The notes: generated by a model not told the origin, from the sequence alone. Shown: positions 40,801 to 52,249, counted from the first letter of the stretch. The stretch is DNA of 64,000 nt from Puffinus mauretanicus (GCA_023333565.1 JAJKFH010001094.1:372001-436000), one strand, 5' to 3'. Numbers and translations are program-made.

Positions 40801-42772
40801 ACCCCTTTCCTATTTAAATGGTTCTAAGAAGTGTCATTTCTTTCCTTTTGATTCATTTACACAATTTCCAAATTATCAAGACAATTTATCCTCATTCCTT
40901 TGTCTGGAAAACTCAATAGATTAATGAAGCTAACAAAGCAAGAAATTATTATAGCACATATTAGATTATATCCATGGCAATGTATAAAGTATAACGTTAA
41001 TTGTTTTTGTCCATAGCTAATGTATCATAAGCTACTTCAACAGATGCTATACAGAACATTTAAATGACACAGAGATATCTATACAATCAACTTTGAAGCC
41101 AGTGTGCTCAAACTCTATGTTGTAATTGCATGCTTCCTCATTTGACAGCTCCACAATGCAAACTCCACTCAAAAATCCTCAGAAGAAAATTCAACAGGCC
41201 ACACTGAGCAAAACAAATATGTTCCTTAAGCACTAATCAGCAAGGCCTTGGTTAGCCAGGTCTAACATATTTGAATTAGTAGTAGTAAAAAAGTTACAGA
41301 CCCAGAAATATAATGTAGTAATTAAAAAACTGGCATTTACAATGCTTCACACACTCAAAGTACTGAAGAAATAATAAAGTATTCTAACTACATTATTAAG
41401 AAATAATATAATCATTTGCTTCAATTTTATAGAATAAACAACAGCAAAGCAGCACAGCAACAGCAAGGACTGAGTATAGATTGGACAGTCTGATAGAGAA
41501 CACAAGTTCCTGACACTTCCCAGACACATTCTCCTTTGCATTGACTTGAGAATAGCCCTAACTTTTGACCATCTGGCCTGGAGGCTTTTCAGGCGTCTGG
41601 ATTTAGACTGCACTAATGAACTACTACTGGCAAACCCGAAGGCTTTATCTATCTAGCGCTCTCATGCCTGTAGCTCTACAACAGCCTATCCACATCCAAC
41701 TTCGCACTCTGCAGGACAAGCAAGTTTGACAGCTTAGCCCTCTTCCATGATGGAACAGCAAAACCTCCCATCACCTCACACGGTGCATTGGGCAACAGCC
41801 ACCACCACCTACCAGCCAGTGAAAGTCACTCACTCTCCTACATAGCAACAACAGGTAAGGGCCCCTGAGTGATCAAACAAAAGCAGCAGCGCCTGTGCTT
41901 CTAAATGGGGATATATGGGGGCTGATGTAAGGTTAGGGTATAGCTCAGGGAGGTCAAGGTGAGCAGTAGCAATGAGGTATATTAAGAACACAAAAGATTT
42001 AGGTATTAGTTATGCAGCTTGTCAAATTAGCGTGGTATCTAAGATTATCCCAGTGATTAAAAAATGTTAACGACCCTGCTGTACTCCACACATTTGACAT
42101 ACTACTACCACTAAATGTTTCATGAAGTGACAGTAAATCCATTACCTAGCCTTACCCTAGACATACTTGGGTTTTAAATATCTCTAGGTTCAATACTATT
42201 TAAGTACCATTGCCTTGGCTCCTGATGGAATTATCTTCAGTAGTTTTTGCACTCTGTGTACTGGTAGACACAGAACTAATGCTTGAAGTCCGAGAGTGAT
42301 TTTGAAGAACGGGTGCCTTGCTCTTCTCTTTTTTAGAGTCCATCCTTCCATTAGGCTCTTTCTCCGAACTGTTGAGAAAATCAAATAGCAACTCATCATC
42401 AGGTTCCGACTTTTTTCTTCTCACAAAATGTGAGGCAGCCCTGGGTGTGGAAACACTTTCTACCGGCGAAGCAACCTCCAAAGATGTCCTACGTGCTGGT
42501 TTAACGTTTGCTGTTCCTGCTAGGATTGTGGCCTTTTGATGTTTAATATTATCAGCTGCTGAGGAGATGTAGGCTGCTTTGGATGACGTCTGACATTTCA
42601 GTTCTCCAGTATGCTGGCGCAATTCAGAATATTCATTGGCAGAATCCAAATTCTTATTATCATAAACTGCTCTGCTTGCTGTGTCTTTTTTGCTCAGAGC
42701 CGATGCAGCTCCTTGATCAACTCTGTTGAGTAGATCCTCTGCCTTTCCAGCAAGATCAGCAAGCCAAGACAT
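25793..42772 (-). CDS. GOLGA5: GOLGA5, golgin-84, complete coding region (12 coding exons)
   Basis: Golgin-84 is a Golgi membrane-anchored coiled-coil tether that binds RAB1A and captures vesicles during intra-Golgi traffic. Twelve coding exons join in frame (2211 bp including stop) to a 736-residue protein, close to the about 731 residues of the mammalian protein. The N-terminal 188 residues are low-complexity and basic/serine-rich, with the conserved SHFVRRKKSEPDDELLFDFL at 114-133. A heptad-rich coiled coil runs from about residue 226 to about 640. The motif VPVLFSDIDTN lies near residue 662. A single C-terminal membrane anchor lies at about 701-725 (VFVIIYMALLHLWVMIVLL), followed by a short lumenal tail. 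All introns are GT-AG. The start ATG (42772-42770) has A at -3 and begins the conserved MSWLADLAGKAEDLLNR. No frame breaks were found, so the gene looks functional. Confidence 0.97.
25874..27495 (-). other. GOLGA5: GOLGA5 intron between exons 12 and 13
   Basis: GTGAGT donor at 27495 and CAG acceptor at 25874. It contains the perfect inverted repeat 27024-27047 (see findings). No exon-like or repeat sequence could be identified otherwise. Confidence 0.9.
27496..27559 (-). CDS. GOLGA5: GOLGA5 exon 12 (residues 689-710)
   Basis: A 64-bp exon with acceptor TATGTAG and donor ATG|GTGAGT. It takes one base to finish a serine codon and ends in phase 0. It encodes SIRLGIFLRRYPIARVFVII and YM, the basic juxtamembrane segment and first half of the transmembrane anchor. 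The anchor is split between two exons. Confidence 0.95.
28838..28943 (-). CDS. GOLGA5: GOLGA5 exon 11 (residues 654-689)
   Basis: A 106-bp exon with acceptor AAATAG and donor TAG|GTAAGAG; phase 1 in, phase 2 out. It encodes RMRNVPVLFSDIDTNMAGMY and RVRKAASSIDQF, the highly conserved linker between the coiled coil and the membrane anchor. Confidence 0.95.
30217..30442 (-). CDS. GOLGA5: GOLGA5 exon 10 (residues 579-654)
   Basis: A 226-bp exon with acceptor TTTTTTAG and donor GAAG|GTAAAT. It encodes the last coiled-coil segment (ELENRLHQLTETLIQKQTML, EKNSLVYQLERLEQQL). A polar serine/threonine-rich break (about residues 635-653) follows and separates the rod from the membrane-proximal region. 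Confidence 0.95.
31470..31715 (+). mobile_element. CR1 LINE 3' end inside a GOLGA5 intron
   Basis: Plus-strand sequence follows the 3' terminus of amniote CR1 in order: 'caaaagggattagattgatt' near 31489, 'gaaaataggcccataaatac' near 31512, 'gggctagatggatcactggg' near 31665, ending 'acttatgttcttaag' near 31698-31712. It is 5'-truncated, as most CR1 insertions are, and lies antisense to GOLGA5 transcription in the intron between exons 9 and 10. It was inserted without harming flanking splice sites. Confidence 0.75.
32092..32190 (-). CDS. GOLGA5: GOLGA5 exon 9 (residues 546-578)
   Basis: A 99-bp, phase-0 exon bordered by TTTTACAG and CAG|GTACTG. It encodes the coiled-coil stretch ELHYTEEELYRTKNTLQSRI plus KDREEEIQKLRNQ. 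Confidence 0.95.
34149..34277 (-). CDS. GOLGA5: GOLGA5 exon 8 (residues 503-545)
   Basis: A 129-bp, phase-0 exon with acceptor CATTTCAG and donor CAG|GTAAGG. It encodes DMETQQVSEAESVREQLQDL and an alanine/glutamate-rich heptad segment ending ELERQKQ, all coiled coil. Confidence 0.95.
34934..35104 (-). CDS. GOLGA5: GOLGA5 exon 7 (residues 446-502)
   Basis: A 171-bp, phase-0 exon with acceptor TATTTCAG and donor CAG|GTAGCT. It encodes SKEKLINSLKEGSGIEGLDS, then ELEELRHERDTQREEIQKLM and GQIQQMRTELQ. The glycine/serine break (about 455-468) is a likely flexible hinge in the rod. Confidence 0.95.
36225..36428 (-). CDS. GOLGA5: GOLGA5 exon 6 (residues 378-445)
   Basis: A 204-bp, phase-0 exon with acceptor GCTAATAG and donor CAA|GTAAGC. 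It encodes NEFAARLSKMEAERQNLAEG followed by heptads ending DYKQKATRILQ. It lies in the middle of the coiled-coil rod. Confidence 0.95.
37253..37376 (-). CDS. GOLGA5: GOLGA5 exon 5 (residues 336-377)
   Basis: A 124-bp exon with acceptor CTTTCAG and donor CAG|GTTAGA; phase 2 in, phase 0 out. It encodes IIQDHSEGSSLQNQALQTLQ and a heptad region ending EQESYKQMQ. The first codon (R336) is split with exon 4. Confidence 0.95.
37956..38175 (-). CDS. GOLGA5: GOLGA5 exon 4 (residues 263-336)
   Basis: A 220-bp exon with acceptor TTTTGTAG and donor ACG|GTACTT; phase 1 in, phase 2 out. It encodes LNKSRERVEKWNFDHSKSDR and the strongly conserved KDSQLAVLKVRLQEADQLLS. It is an early part of the coiled-coil rod. 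Confidence 0.95.
39219..39440 (-). CDS. GOLGA5: GOLGA5 exon 3 (residues 189-263)
   Basis: A 222-bp exon with acceptor CTGTACAG and donor GAAG|GTACTG, phase 1 on both sides. The first part (TPDSSDSGLGAQGDGVKDSS) is polar and poorly conserved. From KSHELSNLRLENQLLRN on (residue 225) it matches golgin-84 closely and starts the coiled coil. Confidence 0.95.
39441..42207 (-). other. GOLGA5: GOLGA5 intron 2, longest intron of the gene
   Basis: A 2.8-kb intron with a GTACTT donor and a TACAG acceptor. Two overlapping minus-strand frames at 40100-40510 and 40365-40790 are unusually long for its composition (see findings). No repeat could be assigned. Confidence 0.9.
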
Positions 42773-42794
42773 GATGGATGTCTGTTGATAAACT
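42208..42794 (-). CDS. GOLGA5: GOLGA5 exon 2, first coding exon (residues 1-188)
   Basis: The acceptor AATTTTACAG precedes 42794. Twenty-two bases of 5' UTR lead to the ATG at 42772-42770, and the donor is AATG|GTACTT after 42208, leaving phase 1. It encodes the whole non-coiled N-terminal part: MSWLADLAGKAEDLLNRVDQ, the conserved YISSAADNIKHQKATILAGT (68-87) and SHFVRRKKSEPDDELLFDFL (114-133), then a serine/threonine-rich tail. Continuing past the donor would reach a stop after two codons, which supports splicing there. Confidence 0.95.
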
Positions 42795-43479
42795 CTGTAA
42801 AATTAAAATTTCAGGACCATATGCTGCAAAAGACATAGAATGATTACAAATCAGACTGATGTGGTTAAGGCAAGATGTATGGGTTACCTAAACAAATGTT
42901 GTGTTAATCTATTAGTGCTGTAATTATTTTAATACTTTTCTCCTACTTGCAAGGTATTTCGCTGTTTTGGTAACTGATGGAAATAAACCAAATCAGTTTC
43001 TGAGGAAAACAGACAAAACCAAGGTTTAGCTATCAGACCACCATATCTGTTTCTGGCACCAGCACCTGCTACAGAGCATCCAGCCCACTAGCCAACCTGC
43101 AACAATAGCAGAAAATAAAGCCTACTTGTACCTGACAAAACCAAACTCAGTTGGAGGAAGAAAAGTGGCCAGATGCTTATTACAGGAACAGGTAACAACA
43201 AAGCCTTAGATGTTTGGCCTGCAGATTCATAATCTGGGTCAGACAGAGGAACTTCTCCCCAACAAACTCTGCAGCCTGCTGTCCCTTCTGTGACACCAAC
43301 ACGGGGGACAGGTGCATGCCTTCACTTCCACCAACGGCCTGCGAGACTACATAAGCGACGTGTGCCTCTATCCAGCCCCCGGGAAGGGCTCCTTCACCCC
43401 AGGGCACGCTTGCGGAGGGTCCCTTGGCCGAGCACACCCACAGCGGAAAGGGGGAAGCGCAGAGGCAGGCGAAGCCGGG

Positions 43480-44000
43480 CTGGAGGGCGACGTTCAGGGT
43501 GGCCGCTGACCCCCCTCCCCGCCCACCCTTAGCACGGCTGCTTGTCCCCGGCCCTCCCACACCACGGCCCCCCGCCCCCACCCGGCGGCCCTCACGAGCG
43601 GCGGAGGCCTCAGCACAGCCCGGCCTCACCTCCTCCCAGCGCGGGAGACCCCCGGCCCGAGAGGAGTCGTGAGGGGGGTAGGAAGGGAAGGGGGCGCCGG
43701 GCGGCAACGGTCACTGCGAGGCCCCGGGCCGGGCTGGCCGGCGCAACCCCATCTTCCGGCAGACGTGGCCGCCTTCCGGGACGCGGCGCGCAGGCGCAGG
43801 AGGCGCCGGGAGATGCGTGAGGTGGCACGGCGCGTCAAGCCCCGCCCCTCCCACCGGACTGGGGGCCGTACGGCCACGCCCCCCAGCCGGTGGGAGGGGC
43901 GGGGCAGAGCCTGGAAGCGGGAAGCCGAAGCGAGCGCCCTGCCCCCCCTCCCGGTAACAGCCCGCCCCTGAGGGAAGCGGTCCCGGCCGCTCACGTTTCC
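43480..44000. promoter_or_regulatory. GOLGA5: CpG island and GOLGA5 promoter
   Basis: A dense CpG, GC-rich block around the inferred first exon. Visible factor sites include an NRF1-like CGCGCAGGCGCA at 43787-43798, two ETS-type CTTCCGG at 43753-43759 and 43773-43779 (the first gives GGAAGATGG, YY1-like, in the GOLGA5 sense), and several GC boxes at about 43840-43900 and 43960. No TATA box is seen. This is a housekeeping-type promoter, in keeping with broad expression of a Golgi tether. Confidence 0.8.
43630..43760 (-). other. GOLGA5: GOLGA5 exon 1, non-coding (5' end approximate)
   Basis: A strong donor on the minus strand, GAGGAG|GTGAGG, ends the exon at 43630. It pairs with the exon 2 acceptor to give an 835-bp first intron. 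The 5' end is not defined by sequence; it is placed near the ETS/YY1-like motifs as a guess and could lie anywhere in about 43700-43830. No ATG-initiated frame of the protein extends into it. Confidence 0.6.
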
Positions 44001-47000
44001 TGCACTTCGGCCTTGTGACGGCAGGAGGAGCTGCAGCCCCGCACTGCGGGGGGTCAAGGAAGGTCTTCGCCGTGGCTGTTAAAAACAGCCAAGCGAGATC
44101 TTGCCTTTCCTGCCACGGGGTTTAAGAATGGTGGTTTGTAAATGGCTGCTTGACCTGACAGAAACGGCCTCTGTCCAGAAATGGCGAGTGACCTGTCTGA
44201 GGCACCCCTGGCCTGCTCCAGGCCCGGGAAGCCCTGCTCCTTGTCTCTGCTCCTCAGGTCGGGATGTCAGACCATTGTACAGGCCCACTGGAAAAAAACA
44301 CCTTGGCCTTGATATTGCCAATAAATATAGGAATTTCAACCAGAAGAAACTACATGGGGCATTTATGTCCTGTTCTCCACAACCTGGGGAAGATGTGAAG
44401 GGAGTGACCTCCTGATCCTCAAGGGCAACTGTATGATACCAAGGAACATGGGACCCCCCCAGATATAACCCCCCTCATCCCCACTGCACAACAAATACAA
44501 ATAACTAAAGGTGTCCTTTTAACCTCCTCGATTCACAAACCTTTTATCAGAAGCTTTAATGTCCAGGCTCACATTAATCGTGGTGCCACAATCCTTCCTA
44601 TGCATTTGTCCTGTATGATAACACTAATACCACCTTGTTTCTGCTGAAAATACTTGAAAGGTGCTGTGCAAGCACAGGTGACTCTTCCTTGGGTAATAAG
44701 TAAATATACTGACGTTGTCTTAAGTTTTTTTTCAGGTTAAGTTCACATAAGGTATCATGACTAGTCTTAGAAGAGACATTAGTTGAGGTTAACACAAGGG
44801 CTTCCCAAGTCCTTAGGGAGTCCTTTATATGAGAATATCCTGGGACTAGTAAAGAAATAATCTAAACAGCAAGCGACTTTTAGCTAATTTCAGAACAGTT
44901 TTTATAGTAAGGTAAGAAGAAAAGAACACTTCTCCTGTGATGTTGTTTCAGCTGTCTCAAAGCTTCTGTACTCATTAGCTGAAAGGGGAAGTGGAGCCCC
45001 AGACATCTGTTTTGCATATTAAGCACATGATGGTGAGCGAAGAAGAAGAAAAACAAAACTTTTTGTGGAAGGCTATCTCACAACTTCAGTTATGTGACAG
45101 GTCAGCTAAGGCAAAAGTTGGAAGAGAGTTTCAGGAATATAGCTCATGTCACATGCAAAAGAATAAGAATGGATCTTCTTTCACAATTGCTCCACTCCTA
45201 AAAGCAAATGTATAATACAGCAAATTCCCTTGACAAAACAAACTTCACATTTACTTACTCTTAAGAAGTAAGTCTACTCCGACCTAGAGACAGTATTTTC
45301 AGTAATTTTCAGTCACCGTTTCAAGTCAAAACCTTTTGGTTGATGTCAGATTTACATGTGAGAGCTCAAGATCCCTCTCACATTCTTGTCCATATACATT
45401 TTACTATTTAGACTCTCTCTCAAATGAGGTGTTTGAGTGAAGACACTTGGCGAGCATTGTTTAGGGGGACTCCCGCACTGTGGATGTTCCATACTTGTGC
45501 CTGTAACTTCTTTCCCTCTTGTCATCTGTGACTCACTGTCCCAAATCTGCAGTACTTGAACTCTTTCAAGCTTTATGGCTGTTCTCTTTGTTCTGTAATA
45601 CTTGTTCTTAGTAAGGATAGCTGTTAAAGTGTACATAATATTAGGGTAGGTTTTGTTGTTGTTATTGTTCTTTCTCCCACCCTCCCCCTTTATTTGTTTC
45701 CTCAAACAATCTTCTATACCAACATATTGCAACCAACCGCTATACTTTCTCCATGGAGAACTTCTACTCATGCCTGAGGTACTAGCGAGAATGTGAATGA
45801 AGACAACACTTACAGCTCCTGCCACTTCAGATCCTCCTCTGTTGAGGACCTGTTCTCCTCCTGAGTTTCTGATTATAATGCTGAATGCATGGTTTGTGGC
45901 TTACATCCACATTTCCCCAGAGCTCTAGATGTCATCTTGTCAGATCACACCTTACAAGTATTCTCTGGTTATATTTACAGGTATGCTGAATGTTGTTATC
46001 AAGTAGCCTCCTCTGGCTTACAGAAGTTTCCTTACATCTTATCATGGTAATCCTCTTCCTATGGGGAACGCACAAGGTTTGGGAAGATCAATGGAGAGCG
46101 CCTGTGTAGGACAAAAGCTCCAAAATGTTTGTCTACAGATATGAATTATCAATTATCATTGGGCCTCATTAGGACTTAAACCCAAGGATGAGACTGCCTA
46201 CTCAGAACATACTCATGGCGCTAGTACTGGCATGAGTTAATAGAAAATCCATCCTGCCTCATGACAGATTAAGCAACACATTGGAAATAATAAACCAAAT
46301 GAATTCACAACCCTCAACTTCTACATCATGTGACTCAGCTGCACATAATCATCATTTCAATTAATGTGAATATATCACCTTTTCAGACACTAAGAAAAAA
46401 AGAGTTCAGGGCCCTACAGAAGTCCGAAAAAATGTAGGATATCTTCTCTTCACATAATATTTAAAACCCTAACAACCAATGCCACCGGTGGGAAGCTCAT
46501 CTAGACCACTCAAGTTAATCATAACATCCTAGAGCTAAAGGCATTTGTGGTATGTGGCAGGATTGTTTTTAAGTGTTATAGTACCATCTGTTCAGATTTC
46601 AACAGGCAATGGCACAATTAATTTTCATGTAAACCAGTAAGAAAGAGGAGCTTTTTTTAAGATATAGTATTAATTACAAATTAATTCTACTTTTATTCCA
46701 CTTGTTTGGTCTTCAAAACACGTTACAAATCACCTCAGTGGAAAATTCACATGTAACTGTGAACGTTTGAAGTATTAGATCATTGAAAATCAAAGTGACA
46801 TGAACAGATCTATTCCCAATATCAGATAGAAACAAGAAGGGCCAAAGCCAATGCCCTAGATTATCTCTGTTTTTTACAGAGAGGATACAGACAAAGCATA
46901 CTTCAATCCAGAAAATACCTAATTGCATCACTGCATCTAACAAGCTTTTCTCTGAATTAGTTAGAGTCTGAAAAGCTTTTTAGGAAACATACCCACAGTA

Positions 47001-48290
47001 GAGATACATAAGCAGCAAGTGGAATTCAACACACATTTTAACATGTCCTATTCCACTCTACAGCCATTGCATGGTGCTTGTTTGACTGGGTCATCTTACA
47101 GATGTAATCTAGTTTAAATGAATAAATGGTTGGAAAGAAGTGTCTTTTATTCAATATTACATAGGCAGACTCCTACGACCACGTCTGAACTGTCCACAGC
47201 CGAGAATTACTGGTTCTTGCAGATGACCTAGTTATCTACCTTGAAGTAAATTCCATGACAACCCTCTTCCCCTGTTCATATAAAATCTTAAAAACTGGGA
47301 TCCCATATTGATAAAGGGACTGGGTGGGAGTGGAGGTAACCCAATCCTGTAAGTCCTGTATAGATTTTATACTGAATTGTTGGGTTATAGAATCATTCCA
47401 TAAAAGCAATCATGCTTTATGTGTAACCCAGAAAATACATTTATTCCCTCTGAGTGCTCTGATAAAATGTAGTAACTCCACTACAATTTTGACCCATATT
47501 TAGTGTCTCCCACTATGGTGAGTAATCTTTGTACCTGATCTTCGAGAAGACATAAGGTTTACAGCAACACTATTAAAGTTTGTTCCATTTACATTTTCAC
47601 AATTCCTGATAGTCTCAAAAAATAATGTTTCCATTTACAAAATTAGAAAAAAAAAATGAAGCAGAAAATTTAATGGTTTAGACCCTGAATAATATAGAGA
47701 AATCTAGAGCGTGGTATCTCTTTCCTTGGTGCTTCTCTGAGGTCTGGATTTTTATTCCAATAACTGATGTTCTCAGGTTGCAAGGATTTGCAGGGTGGCA
47801 GGGAAGAAAGAGGAAGGAAAGAGAACTTGCTGCCTATTTCACTGACCTATTTATAATGTCCCTTATGTCTGCTGTATCGACAGCTGCTTCCAAGCATCCT
47901 GTGACTGCTAGGCTGAGTGGTGAGAATATTTAATTCTGTCCCAGGGGGCATACAGCTCCATAACTACGACTGAAAACTTTACAGATGCCTTTTCAGTTCA
48001 CAGGTGCCCTCCCCAGAGTCCAGGCCCTGATCTGATATGCTACATGGGCTGCTGCATAGTTTGAAGGGTTCTGGCTGCACTTCTCTGTCTGCAAGCATGA
48101 AAAGTAAGAGATTCATATCTAGCTGTAGATGAAAAATTAGACTGTCTGTACAAAGCCATTAGATCCCTATTCATATTCAAAGTAGAGGTAATTTTTACCA
48201 ATAATTTGCACACATTAATTTTTCCTATTATAACTCTCATTGTAAGGAGATTTAAATAACAAAGCCAGAAAATATCTGCCACAATAACTA
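44001..48290. other. Intergenic region between GOLGA5 and LGMN, left part
   Basis: No exon with recognisable protein homology and no clear transposable element. Open frames are short; the longest is 45352-45825, minus, 157 codons, with a lysine/asparagine-rich low-complexity stretch and no motif. Composition falls from the CpG island to about ordinary AT-rich levels by about 44.5 kb. Confidence 0.5.
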
Positions 48291-48299
48291 TATTACAGC

Positions 48300-48360
48300 A
48301 AGATTAAATCACTTCCTCAAAATTCATAGCAAGAAAACAATCAGGGCTTTAGTTTTGATT
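48300..48360 (+). repeat. Possible MIR-like SINE 3' relic
   Basis: 'gattaaatcacttcctcaaa' followed by 'cagggctttagttttgat' parallels the MIR segment from 'GGTTAAGTGACTTGCCCAAG' to '..CAGGATTAGAACCC', in order. It is only about 60 bases and strongly diverged. Confidence 0.28.
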
Positions 48361-49139
48361 TTTTTTTTATGAAAAAAGAGGCAGTTTTTGCAGTTGTCAA
48401 AATTATTTCATTTTAAAAATTACCATTTTCCACTTTGAACAGATTCCCAGGTTTTTCATTGTTCATGAAGGGAAATGGGTAGCAGAGGCAAAACAGATAC
48501 ATAGTCACACGACTTGTACTTAGAAAGTTAAGGATTCTCTTTTCTAAGTATATTGAACTAGGGCTTTGGCAGTTATTTTCTATACTAAAATGTGCTGAAA
48601 ACCACAAAATTTGCAAAATATAGCTACAAAAAATAAAGGTTGGTCATGTGATCTTAACTCAGCCTTCTTTTGCATATGTGTCATGATATATTATTACACA
48701 ACTACACATCTGGACTGAAGTGTTTGCTTCATGCAGTATATTGAAAATATACCAAATATCAAGGATTGGAAAATAATGTGATGGTCACTTGATGAGTTGT
48801 CATTTAAACTTGTATTTCATTCTCAACATTCCATACGTGGCCTCATGCCATTCATCATTTAAATGCATCACTGAATAAAATGGTATGAACTTGCCCTGTA
48901 AGTGTGTATGACTTGTCTATGATTTTGCATGACTGAGTACAGGCAGAGAAATCGGTTGCTGCAGGAAAAGCTAAGGTGAAAAGTTACAGCTCTGCGCTAT
49001 CTCCCATGTCCCCACATGTACTCCACGGTAAACGAAGGTACCTAACCTCTTCCTCTAGCTACCTTGCATGACCTCACCTACGCTCCCAAGGAAGCCTACA
49101 TTCACTCAAGCTGTCACGTTAGCCCATGATACGCAGTTC

Positions 49140-49235
49140 ACACACCCACAGCCTCTGAGGCAAGTGGTGTTACTATCTTCACGTTCCAGATGGGGAATTG
49201 AGGTACAGTGAGGAGGAACTAAAGAGGAAGTCCTT
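49140..49235 (+). repeat. Possible MIR-like core SINE relic
   Basis: 'cgttccagatggggaattga' and 'ggtacagtgaggaggaacta' near 49182-49220 match the order of the MIR core ('TTTTACAGATGGGGAAACTG', 'AGGCACAGAGAGGTTAAG'). The copy is old and only tentative. Confidence 0.33.
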
Positions 49236-52200
49236 TTCCATGCCTGCGCAGAGCAAAGCAGATTTGTCTGGTCAAAATGTACAAACATTGGGGATGGATC
49301 ATACTCAGTGCTAATGAACTTTTCAGAGAATTTTAATTACCAGCCTTCAACGTACTTCTGGGTTTTGACAGTATGTAATTTGTCCAGATGTGACTGGCCT
49401 CTCACAAATACAGCAAAAAGTCACGGCCATGATTTGAGCATAATAATTCCTCTTGGTTACATTAGTGCAGCTGTGCCAGTCAAAGCACAAATCGCTCTCT
49501 GAAAGTGGCCAACTGCAGGTGAGGAGGGAAGATAAGAACAGGACAGGAGATACTTCTCAGCTACATTCTCCCTGGGATTTTGACTCAGGGACTTCCAGAG
49601 CCAGAGGTGGTGTCTTTGCATTTAAGAGGCCTTCAAAGATTTTTTCTTTTAATTTCTTTAATAATTAATAGAATTTTTCAAAGCATGCAGGTACAAGAGC
49701 ATCTCAGCTAGAGAATTTGTAAACAGAGGCACAATTCTGTTTCCTTTTGCCTGAACATACACCTTTTGTTTTCCTCAATACGGCTGAATGATTTATAAAC
49801 TGAAAATGATTAGAAAGCAAATCTTCCATAAACAGCTAGCATGGAAAAGCTAGTTAGGGTAAGCTGACCTCTAAAAAAGCTCCATTTTAACATGAAATGA
49901 TGGAAATTCTTAACTCTAGCTAGTGGCTGTAACTGTGGATACATGAGTATAAACAAGGTGCAGAGGTGCAATGCAACGGACCCAGACTAGAACACGTAGC
50001 CGACTCACAGCTGGAATATGCCTTGATATTTGGTATATATGGCCTTTCTTCATGCATTTTCATGCATTATTTGTTGAAAAGAACTCAAGATACTCACAAT
50101 AATTCTCTAAAAGGGAAGAGGTCTACCTCTACCAACAGGACGCAATTTGATGTAAAGAATGAAAGACCAGTGGCATTTCTCTTCTTTCTTTTTTTGATAC
50201 TTACTGAAGCTTGATAAGGCAAAACATTTGTGTGTAAATGTTTGCAAACAGGCATTTTTTAATAAAAAGATTTAAGTAATTGAACCCTTTTGCTGTTCAC
50301 CTCTATTATACCTGGCTCCTCTCGCAATTACTAATTTGATATTGAAGATGTTTCTCCTTTTTCTTTCTCTCAGTAAAGATATATGTTTTTCCTTTTTGGC
50401 AGTAGAACTGTGGAAGACAAGTTTAAAAGGTCTTATCTATTCTGAAGGCACCTAAGTTTGCATGCAGCATGTCTTTGGGAGGAGTTATTTACTAAGAAAG
50501 TGTTATCTTCTGCATACATGCCCTCACTCCTGCGGGTGAAAAATCAGCAACTCTAGTGCAATATAACTGCCTGAGATCTTCCTAACCACCCTCGGCTGAA
50601 ATGGCCCATACAGGCTATGAGAAGTTTTGAAAAGGAGGATAACAGATCCAAGCCTGACATAAAATTCAACAGGCTGCCAGCACAAAAGGCAAGCGCAGCT
50701 GATGATGCGAGTGCTGGGTGGAAGGTCTTCATGGGGCCAGTTTGGCAATTTCCTGGCTTAACTGTGAATTACATGGATTAATCCTAGAGCTGTAAATGTG
50801 TAGATTGACTGGGTAAGCCTGAATTTAGTACGGAGGGAAATGTATTTTAACCCACACAGAGAGAAAAGAGCATTCTTCCTGACAGTGGGAATGGGTAATT
50901 CAACTGTTTGGAATCTGAGTGCAGATATCCACAATGATACTGCAAACATATCACATATTTAGAAATTAATTGTGTGCAGGAAAAAAAAAAACATTATCAA
51001 GGGGATGCATGCAGTGAGCATTAGGAAGTATGTCAGTCAGATATGAGGATTCCCACGATTGTCTGAGATGAAGAAAAAAGACAACAGAAGTCAAGATCAG
51101 AGAATCCTATTCTGGATGTATACACTTCATAACTGGCATTTATTTTCAGTTTTCAGTGGATATTTTATAGGTATGAAAATGCTTATGAACTAGATTGCAG
51201 TAAATACCATCCTTAAGCCTACTGCTGGCCATTACCTTATTCCACAATTTTCTAAATACGTTCCCTATTGCATAGCCACACAGGTTATTTGGAAGCCACT
51301 GTCTGCAAGGACGTGCTTGTAGTCTTTTAACCTTTAGACTTCTTCCCCTTTTCCCTCCTCCCTGCTTGTTTTCTCCAGTACACATTGTCCGTCCCTTGAA
51401 TTTCCTGATCATATGGATATTTGAGGCTATCACCTCACACCTACTTTATTCTACTCCAAACCCTTGTTTTTCCCATACAACTCACTTAACACTTGGCTAC
51501 AAAGGTAGAGAGGTGTCATCTGCAGAAAAGATGCACAAGGGGATAGGAGTCGTTTTCATGTTTTCTGTAGGATAAAAATTGAACCCTGAACTGAGTGCAT
51601 TTAGCTTTTCTGATGAGCCTTTTCTCAGCTCTCCGTGCAAACGTACATTCAAGGAAGCGTTTCTGGGTTTGAAGCTGATGCTGTTCTGTATGTGTATGTA
51701 GTGACTAGACTGTCTGGCACTTAAACTTTCTGGCATACTTATTCAGACTTTCCCAGATACAAATATAAAACTGTTATGTGCAGACAGATCCTACACCAGG
51801 ATGTCTCTAAGCTCTGTCTTCTTCAACCTATGTGTCTATATGCGTTCCTATTCCCCTGCTTTTGACACAGATCAGGGTAGAAGTATACGCCCCAAATTCT
51901 TTGCACCAAATTTATACTTCCACCATAAAGAAAATTACCAGGTGCATTTCAGTCAGATCTTTACACTTCCGTTGAGTGTCAGTGCTGCGCATGCTCCTTT
52001 TGCAATTATGCAGAAATCAGTGACTTTATGCTTTCATACTCTTGCTTATTTATTTATTTTTTGGAACAGAAATAGACACAAAGTCTCATAGGGTAAACCT
52101 CAGCTCCTGCCTCCCCGGCAGAGCTCTGCCTGGAGAATCGACCTGATAGAAATATTACATTTCCTGGGAGATTGTTGTCTTTCCTCAAAAAGCCCATAGG

Positions 52201-52249
52201 AGAAAGGAACAACAAAAATGCCTAACTTCTTTTAGTCTTGGAAGAAACT
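49236..52249. other. Intergenic, nothing assigned
   Basis: AT-rich DNA with short open frames (under 100 codons) on both strands. No exon-like sequence, RNA gene or repeat could be supported. Confidence 0.5.

Noticed and set aside
43180..44057. Several long frames on both strands over the GOLGA5 CpG island (up to 175 codons)
   Set aside because: Arginine/proline/alanine-rich translations typical of CpG islands. The real exon here is non-coding.
45352..45825. 157-codon minus-strand frame between the two genes
   Set aside because: Contains a low-complexity lysine/asparagine stretch, shows no homology I can recognise and has no promoter-like sequence nearby.
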